Assembly (NCBI GenBank): GCA_964409675.1 | Contig: CAYPEF010000030.1 | Span: 1 to 19,127 of the forward strand | Source: CAYMDD01 sp964409675 | GTDB taxonomy: Bacteria > Pseudomonadota > Alphaproteobacteria > Rickettsiales > SXRF01 | DNA length: 19,127 nucleotides | Direction: 5' to 3' | Shown here: one piece after another, positions 14,109-19,127 of the stretch | Numbering within the stretch: position 1 is the stretch's first letter | How the letters are laid out: the number at the start of each line of letters is the position of its first letter | Made by a program: the position numbers and the translations under genes | Notes under the pieces: model-generated | Told to the model about the DNA's origin: nothing | The model's database searches: none | What the model saw: only the letters and a program-made list of their open reading frames with translations

Positions 14109-15596
14109 TTATTTTTCATTCATTGATTCATTGCCATGCTGAGCATGCAACAAGTAAACCATCGTATCCTCACCGGTAAACGCAATCTCCCCGATTTTAT
14201 CAAGCTTATGTACGCGGATAAAGTCCTTCCAGGCGTCCGCCACCGGAAGAATAATCCCATCAATTCGATAGGTTGACAGCACATGTTCCCAGCCAGGCTT
14301 GGCTAGCATGAAATGGAAGTAATCCGTTATAACCTGCTCCGGATAGGCCGTTTCCGCGCGATCATCGATGAATACCGGTAGGACGCCTTTGCTTTCATAT
14401 ATCAGGTAGCTCCCCAGTTCATAGGCGTTGAGGAAGCGTTTTTGCGGGTAATGGGAGGTGATGAATGCCACGCTGTCCGCCACCCGAACCCTGTAATTCA
14501 TCTCCTCATGCGTCTTCAGCAGATATGCAACAGGCGTAAACAGCAGGCAGAAGGATACAAACACAGAAGTCGTCGCCACGGCCATTACGGTACGGGGGGG
14601 ATATTCAGGTACACGCGGCTTGGCGCGGGTTACACGGCTGAAGCGGTAAGCGAGCTGATGCATGTGATACACCAAATAAGGCGCCGCCACGATGATAAAA
14701 ATACTGATATTACGTCCGGACAACAATGCCGCCAGCAGCCAGATAAACGTAATCACCCGATCGGCGAACGAAACGCCCTCATCCTTGAAATTCGTCAGGA
14801 AGAAGAATAACAGCATCCAGAAGGACGCTGCGGAACCATCGAGATGGAACGGCTGCCATTCGTTAATATAATGCCGGGTAACCGTTGTCATCGTATGCAA
14901 AATGGCTGGAATAACATGCCATCCGTATGGGTTAAGCATGGCCGCCGCCACACAGGTGAATGAAATTGCCAGCAGACGCTTCAGCCACACCCACTCTTTT
15001 TTTACGATCGCTTCGAGCCCATATGCCCCCAGCAGCGTTATTCCTACCAGTATGCTGCCGTGCAGATTCACCCATAACACGGTGAGCATCGGCAGGATCA
15101 TCAGCGTTCCGTACCGCCCACTGCCTCGGCTCTCATGCAAAACAGAATGAAATAGAATAATAAAAAGATAGGCAAGTGTCTGCGGGCGGGCAGAAATAAA
15201 GTCATTCAGCCCCATTCCAGCGGCCAGAATAGTCAGGATGACCACTTCCTCGCTGGCATTGCCGCGGCGTATGAGGTTGCGTACCAGCAGGGCCATGGCG
15301 AATGCCGGAATCAGAATAATAATAGAACGCGTCAGAAACATGCCCAGATGCGATATACCCAGGCTCAGCAGCACGTCCCACCCCCAGGCTAGGTTATACC
15401 AGGGAGTATCGCCCGCCGTGAACGACCAGGGATCTGTTTTCGGGATGCCATGCGCCAGAATATAATCGCCTGCCGCCAGATGGCGCGGCACGTCATTAAC
15501 CATGAATAATGGCCACATCAGGTACTGATATGTGCCTACCGCCACCAAAAAAGTTAACATTATCAGTGGATGGGGCAGTTTATAGGCAAATCGCAT
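14109..15596 (-). CDS. polytopic membrane protein, GT-C glycosyltransferase-like, function unknown
   Basis: 495 residues with about ten membrane segments in residues 10-365 and a soluble C-terminal domain (about 366-495). The first loop reads VNDVPRHLAAGDYILAHG, then PKTDPWSFTAGDTPWYNLAW. This matches the pattern Asp, His-Leu, Gly, Pro, Asp-Pro, Ser-Phe-Thr, Trp of a widespread uncharacterised membrane family with the layout of lipid-linked sugar transferases. WVNLHGSILVGI and MLNPYGW follow in the middle. The C-terminal part has YPQKRFLNAYELGSYLIY and FIDDRAETAYPEQ, also typical of that family. The donor and acceptor cannot be named. It lies upstream of virB2 on the same strand but is separated from it by a promoter. 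It is divergent from glmS with a 161-base spacer. No clear ribosome site precedes the ATG. Confidence 0.7.
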   Translation of the reverse strand: MRFAYKLPHPLIMLTFLVAVGTYQYLMWPLFMVNDVPRHLAAGDYILAHGIPKTDPWSFTAGDTPWYNLAWGWDVLLSLGISHLGMFLTRSIIILIPAFAMALLVRNLIRRGNASEEVVILTILAAGMGLNDFISARPQTLAYLFIILFHSVLHESRGSGRYGTLMILPMLTVLWVNLHGSILVGITLLGAYGLEAIVKKEWVWLKRLLAISFTCVAAAMLNPYGWHVIPAILHTMTTVTRHYINEWQPFHLDGSAASFWMLLFFFLTNFKDEGVSFADRVITFIWLLAALLSGRNISIFIIVAAPYLVYHMHQLAYRFSRVTRAKPRVPEYPPRTVMAVATTSVFVSFCLLFTPVAYLLKTHEEMNYRVRVADSVAFITSHYPQKRFLNAYELGSYLIYESKGVLPVFIDDRAETAYPEQVITDYFHFMLAKPGWEHVLSTYRIDGIILPVADAWKDFIRVHKLDKIGEIAFTGEDTMVYLLHAQHGNESMNEK

Positions 15597-15651
15597 GGCA
15601 AAACCCGTTCAAAAAGTTGCATTACAAGCCCCGCAGCGGCCCTGATCCTGC

Positions 15652-15681
15652 ATTGCAATTTATGATGCAATACCATATAGA
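15652..15681 (+). promoter_or_regulatory. probable glmS promoter overlapped by a small palindrome
   Basis: Plus strand: TTGCAA (15653-15658), a 17-base spacer and TATAGA (15676-15681), about 77 bases before the glmS ATG. ATTGCA (15652-15657) and TGCAAT (15666-15671) form a 6-bp inverted repeat across the -35 and spacer, where a repressor could bind. No candidate regulator gene lies next to it. Confidence 0.5.
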
Positions 15682-15757
15682 GCAGTTTTTACCGGTCCGT
15701 CCTTCGGCCCGTCAACGCTTATATCACTTTTTAGCATTAGAAACGGCACCCCTTTTT

Positions 15758-17581
15758 ATGTGCGGCATTATCGGCATTGTCAGTGAATCGAAAACCGTCT
15801 CCCCCCTGATCCTGGAGGGACTGAAACGCCTTGAATATCGCGGTTATGATTCCGCCGGCATCGCCACCGTCGATCAGGACGGCATCCACCGCGCCCGCGC
15901 CAAGGGCAAGATCGTCAATCTGGAAGAGCGCCTGCAGAAGCACGCGCTGCCCGGAGTCACCGGTATCGGCCATACGCGCTGGGCCACGCATGGCAGCCCC
16001 ACCGAAACCAACGCCCACCCGCACGCCACCCCGCGCGTGGCCGTGGTGCATAACGGCATTATTGAAAATTACCGGGATTTGCGTGAAGAACTGACCGGGC
16101 ACGGCTATGTGTTTGAGAGCGAAACCGATACGGAAACGGTGCCGGTGCTGGTTACTTATTATTTGGATCAGGGGCTGGCACCGCGCGATGCAGTATCCAT
16201 GGCCGTGAAAAGGCTGGAAGGAGCGTTTGCGCTTGCCATCGCCTTTGCCGAACTGCCGGGCACACTGTTTGCCGCCCGCCATGGCGCGCCGCTGGCGGTA
16301 GGATTTGCCGACCATGCCATGCTGATCGGCTCCGACGCCATGGCGCTCTCCCCGCTGGCCAGCAAGGTTGCGTATCTGGAGGATGGCGACTGGATTGAAA
16401 TCAGCGCGCAAAACGTGGCCTTTTATGACGCTAATGATCATAGCGTTACCCGCGAGGCACGCGCCCTCACCTACAGCTCAGCGGCGCTCGGCAAGGGCAA
16501 TTACCGCCATTTCATGCAGAAGGAAATCCATGAGCAGCCGGGCGTGGTGGCCGACACTATCGGCGTCTATTACAACCCCACCACCCAGTCCATCGCCCTG
16601 CCCGACCTGCCGTTTGACTTGGCGCGCGCTTCGCGCGTGAATCTCGTGGCCTGCGGTACCTCCTATTATGCCGGGATGGTCGCACGCTACTGGCTGGAGC
16701 AGATTGCCCGCGTGCCCGCTGACCTTGATGTCGCCTCCGAATTCCGCTACCGCGAGCCGCTGCTCGACCAGCGCGGCATTACGCTCGCCATTTCGCAATC
16801 GGGCGAAACCGCCGATACGCTGGCGGCGCTGCGCTATGTGCGCCGCTTCCAGCCCTGCATCGGGGTGGTGAACGTGCCGGAAAGCTCTATCGCCCGTGAA
16901 GCCTCCGCGCCGCTTTATACCTATGCCGGGCCGGAAATCGGCGTTGCCTCCACCAAGGCGTTCACCACGCAGCTGGCGGCGCTGGGCTGCTTCACCATCG
17001 CGCTCGCTGCGGCGCAGGGCGCCATTAGCGCCGACGAACAGCACCGCCTGAGCCGCCTGCTGGTGGAGACCCCCTCGCGCATGAGCGACGTGCTGAAGCT
17101 GGACGGGCATATTGCCGCCATCGCCCCCATTGTTGCCGCCGCGCGCGACGTGCTGTATCTGGGACGCGGCACCTCCTACCCGATTGCGCTGGAGGGGGCG
17201 CTGAAGCTGAAGGAAATCTCCTATATCCACGCCGAAGGCTATGCGGCAGGCGAAATGAAGCACGGCCCCATTGCACTGATTGATGAGCATGTGCCGATCA
17301 TCGCTATCGCCCCGTCGGACGCGCTGTTCGATAAAACCGCCTCCAACCTGCAGGAAGCGGCGGCGCGCGGCGGCAAGATCATCCTGATCAGCGACCAGCA
17401 AGGCTGCAACGAACTCGGCGACCTCGCCACCGCCACCATCCTGATGCCCGACTGCGACCCGTTCATTGCCCCCCTGCTCTACTCCATCCCCATCCAGATG
17501 CTCGCCTACCACACCGCCGTGCTGAAAGGCACGGATGTGGACCAGCCGCGCAATCTGGCGAAATCGGTGACGGTAGAGTAA
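15758..17581 (+). CDS. glmS: glutamine-fructose-6-phosphate aminotransferase (isomerising)
   Basis: 607 residues, the usual GlmS length. It makes glucosamine-6-phosphate from fructose-6-phosphate and glutamine, the first step towards UDP-GlcNAc for peptidoglycan and lipopolysaccharide. The start is fixed by MCGIIGIV: the Cys after Met becomes the N-terminal nucleophile of the glutaminase domain. GHTRWATHG and HNGIIENY complete that domain. Two SIS sugar-isomerase domains follow, with CGTSYYAGMVARYW, SQSGETADTL and ASTKAFTTQL, then GRGTSYPIALEGALKLKE and EGYAAGEMKHGPIALI. The protein ends RNLAKSVTVE. The reading frame is open a further 83 codons upstream, but that part overlaps the divergent gene and has no family similarity. 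No Shine-Dalgarno sequence is seen before 15758. Confidence 0.98.
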   Translation: MCGIIGIVSESKTVSPLILEGLKRLEYRGYDSAGIATVDQDGIHRARAKGKIVNLEERLQKHALPGVTGIGHTRWATHGSPTETNAHPHATPRVAVVHNGIIENYRDLREELTGHGYVFESETDTETVPVLVTYYLDQGLAPRDAVSMAVKRLEGAFALAIAFAELPGTLFAARHGAPLAVGFADHAMLIGSDAMALSPLASKVAYLEDGDWIEISAQNVAFYDANDHSVTREARALTYSSAALGKGNYRHFMQKEIHEQPGVVADTIGVYYNPTTQSIALPDLPFDLARASRVNLVACGTSYYAGMVARYWLEQIARVPADLDVASEFRYREPLLDQRGITLAISQSGETADTLAALRYVRRFQPCIGVVNVPESSIAREASAPLYTYAGPEIGVASTKAFTTQLAALGCFTIALAAAQGAISADEQHRLSRLLVETPSRMSDVLKLDGHIAAIAPIVAAARDVLYLGRGTSYPIALEGALKLKEISYIHAEGYAAGEMKHGPIALIDEHVPIIAIAPSDALFDKTASNLQEAAARGGKIILISDQQGCNELGDLATATILMPDCDPFIAPLLYSIPIQMLAYHTAVLKGTDVDQPRNLAKSVTVE

Positions 17582-17682
17582 ATTCCTAGAGAGAATAAGG
17601 ATATAACCATATCATTAATAACTAAATATTAATAAAGGAATTATACAGTACAATACCGTCTTCCTGAATGGCATACGCACAT

Positions 17683-18456
17683 ATGACAAATCGTCAGGGT
17701 TTTACACTTCTTGAAATATCGATTGTACTTGTCATTATTAGCTTACTTATCGGCGGTATATTAGCAGGCGAACAGTTAATTCGCACAGCCCGCAACCGGT
17801 CGGTTATAAAACAGATCGAGCAGATCAATACGTCTATTCTAACCTTTAGTATTAAATACGACTGCCTTCCAGGCGACTGCGATGATGCCACCTCTTTCTT
17901 CAATGGCGTTACAAATGGCAACGGCAATGGTATGATCGGAGGATATGCCAATTCAGAAGAAACCGGCACCGTGGAAAACTGGCAGATATGGACGCATCTG
18001 GCCGCCGCCGGACTGATTGAAGGCAGTTATACCGGTGCCAGCGGGGCCGGACATACATATCGGGACGCCAATATCGGATTAAACGTACCTAAACTCAAGA
18101 ATAACGAGCATATCGGCATTTTTCTAGGATTCTGGGGCTTAGACGGGTCTGTAAGCGGCGCAGGATTTAGCGGTATCAATCACCATGTCTTGCAAGTCGG
18201 AGCAGATATGGGAGATTGTTGCGAATTATTCCAACCCGCCTTTTCTGCGCCCGATAATTATTATATGGATGTCAAAATTGACGACGGCTTCCCCAACAGC
18301 GGTACCGTTCTCGATGGGCATGCACGTTGGTATATTTCCAATCCTGAATGCAACATCAACGTAGCGGGAAATGATTTCACATCTCAGGCGGCCCGTTATC
18401 GTACCGATTCTGATAATATCGGCTGCGTACCCTTGTTCCTGTCGCAGGGATTTTAA
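17683..18456 (+). CDS. type IV pilin-like (pseudopilin) protein, Cys-rich
   Basis: 257 residues from MTNRQ. MTNRQG then FTLLEISIVLVIISLLIGG is a class III prepilin signal: cleavage after the Gly, Phe as the first mature residue and Glu at mature position 5. The hydrophobic N-terminal helix continues to about residue 35. The globular domain contains DCLPGDCDDAT, an LPGD motif bracketed by two Cys, and four more Cys (GDCCEL, PECNI, GCVPL), suggesting disulfides in the periplasm or outside. An in-frame ATG five codons earlier (17668) is possible, but the shorter leader is more pilin-like. Neither has a good ribosome site. No assembly ATPase or platform gene is adjacent. A prepilin peptidase homologue converges on it with a 21-base gap. 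The region 17582-17682 upstream is AT-rich, with no terminator seen after glmS. Confidence 0.85.
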   Translation: MTNRQGFTLLEISIVLVIISLLIGGILAGEQLIRTARNRSVIKQIEQINTSILTFSIKYDCLPGDCDDATSFFNGVTNGNGNGMIGGYANSEETGTVENWQIWTHLAAAGLIEGSYTGASGAGHTYRDANIGLNVPKLKNNEHIGIFLGFWGLDGSVSGAGFSGINHHVLQVGADMGDCCELFQPAFSAPDNYYMDVKIDDGFPNSGTVLDGHARWYISNPECNINVAGNDFTSQAARYRTDSDNIGCVPLFLSQGF

Positions 18457-18477
18457 TTGGGCCAGCAAGGGATCCGA

Positions 18478-19127
18478 CTATAACAACCTTTTAAGTTCCA
18501 TTATTACGCGCATATCCGCCAGGCTAGGAAACAAGACGGGCAGCATCACCGCCATGCCGAAAGGTATGGATTTGGGCAATGGCTTGCGTGCAGGGCAAAG
18601 CATGCGCCCGGTAATGAAAAATAATAGGAATGCGCAAAGAAACACGCCTAATCCGCCTGTCCCGGCGCAGATGCCGCCCAGCGCCGTGAGCTTCGCGCCG
18701 TCGGGCAGGCGGTAGTTGTGCGCGGCTTTTTCGATGCGCCGGTGCCAGATAATGGCGCCAACGATCACGCCAAAGAAACCGCCAATCAGGAAGCCGTACA
18801 GCGTGCCGTCCGCCAGCGTGCGCAGGAGCATGCCGGTGACGGCCACCGACACCATGATCACTTTTTGCAGATAGCCCTCGTTATTCTCAATGCTCGCCAG
18901 GATAATCAGGAAAGTGCCGAGGAACACGCTGAGCAGGAAGTGCTCGCTGAAGCCGAACTGCAGGAAAGAGAAGGCAAATAATAATCCCACCAGCACTTCC
19001 GTCCAGGTGTGCGAGGTGGGAAACGGCGTGCCGCAGTAGCGGCAGCGGTGCTTAAGCATCAGCGCCGAGACTACCGGGAATAAATCCTTGGTGGCCAGCG
19101 GCGTGCGGCAATGGCCGCAGTAGGGCT
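18478..19127 (-). CDS. prepilin peptidase-like membrane protein (A24 family), N-terminus outside the window, degenerate active site
   Basis: About 216 residues are visible and the frame runs off the window end. The visible part begins with the zinc-binding region PYCGHCRTPLATKDLFPVVS, then RCRYCGTPFP: two CxxC pairs around DLFPVVS, as in PilD-type bifunctional peptidase/methylases. At least five membrane segments follow. An ATG at 19059 lies inside this conserved region and is not the real start. The family needs two Asp residues. The first (normally in a pattern like ALID...PD) is replaced: ASIENNEGYLQK has Glu where Asp is expected and lacks the later PD. The second region reads LPDGAKLTALGG in place of GxGDxKLLAALG, keeping an Asp with altered spacing. 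KSIPFGMAVM matches the usual IPFGP segment. It may be inactive or specialised. Confidence 0.85.
   Translation of the reverse strand, partial: PYCGHCRTPLATKDLFPVVSALMLKHRCRYCGTPFPTSHTWTEVLVGLLFAFSFLQFGFSEHFLLSVFLGTFLIILASIENNEGYLQKVIMVSVAVTGMLLRTLADGTLYGFLIGGFFGVIVGAIIWHRRIEKAAHNYRLPDGAKLTALGGICAGTGGLGVFLCAFLLFFITGRMLCPARKPLPKSIPFGMAVMLPVLFPSLADMRVIMELKRLL

Noticed and set aside
15509..15757. An in-frame 83-codon extension of glmS upstream of MCGIIG
   Set aside because: It overlaps the start of the divergent membrane-protein gene, has no similarity to GlmS, and would bury the catalytic Cys that must be N-terminal.
15597..15757. A glmS ribozyme or riboswitch in the glmS leader
   Set aside because: The predicted leader is only about 70 bases and no ribozyme core is apparent; the element is known from Gram-positive bacteria.
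16478..17512. Long open frame antisense to glmS (344 codons)
   Set aside because: It mirrors the GC-rich codons of glmS, has no family features, and glmS is certain.
1..19127. CRISPR arrays, tRNA or rRNA genes, insertion sequences
   Set aside because: No regularly spaced repeats, no cloverleaf or rRNA segments and no transposase-like protein were seen on either strand.

Overview
The window looks like a chromosomal segment of an alphaproteobacterium. The first gene is GapR (DUF2312), a chromosome-structuring protein typical of that class. The long minus-strand block is a P-type (VirB/VirD4) type IV secretion system whose layout recalls the Rickettsiales/Holosporales-type systems: there is no relaxase and there are no conjugation genes nearby. 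The exact order or genus cannot be fixed from the sequence alone.

Layout. 1-289 (minus): gapR, cut at or just before its stop by the window edge. 455-3360 (minus): a two-gene unit made of a nitronate monooxygenase-like flavoenzyme followed by malonyl-CoA decarboxylase. 3361-3684: a gap with the promoter of that unit and a cluster of degenerate GCGCAGGC-type palindromic repeats. 3685-13885 (minus): one secretion-system block, read in the order virB2, virB4, virB6, virB8, virB9, virB10, virB11, virD4, with a good promoter upstream of virB2 (14016-14044). 14109-15596 (minus): a polytopic membrane protein with a GT-C glycosyltransferase-like layout. 15758-17581 (plus): glmS. 17683-18456 (plus): a cysteine-rich type IV pilin-like protein. 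18478-19127 (minus, incomplete): a prepilin peptidase homologue that converges on the pilin gene.

How the genes fit together. VirB2 (pilin), VirB6/VirB8 (inner membrane), VirB9/VirB10 (outer-membrane core) and VirB11/VirD4 (ATPases) make up most of a secretion channel. virB8-virB9-virB10-virB11 are joined by 4-base ATGA overlaps and virB11-virD4 overlap by 8 bases, so they should be translationally coupled. No virB1, virB3, virB5 or virB7 is recognisable in the block.

The most striking observation is that the VirB4 homologue has lost its nucleotide-binding motifs. Where the GxxGxGKT P-loop should be, the chain reads DYNSFPDNAG. The Walker B aspartate is asparagine (VLNEAW) and the following TQS motif is gone, although the rest of the family fold is kept at full length. 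VirB11 and VirD4 keep intact P-loops. This VirB4 therefore looks like a structural, non-ATPase version, and a working VirB4 (with VirB3) may be encoded elsewhere. Other points of interest are a perfect 13-bp hairpin without a U-run just after virB2, a run of 19 prolines in VirB10, and a prepilin peptidase that lacks the first catalytic aspartate.
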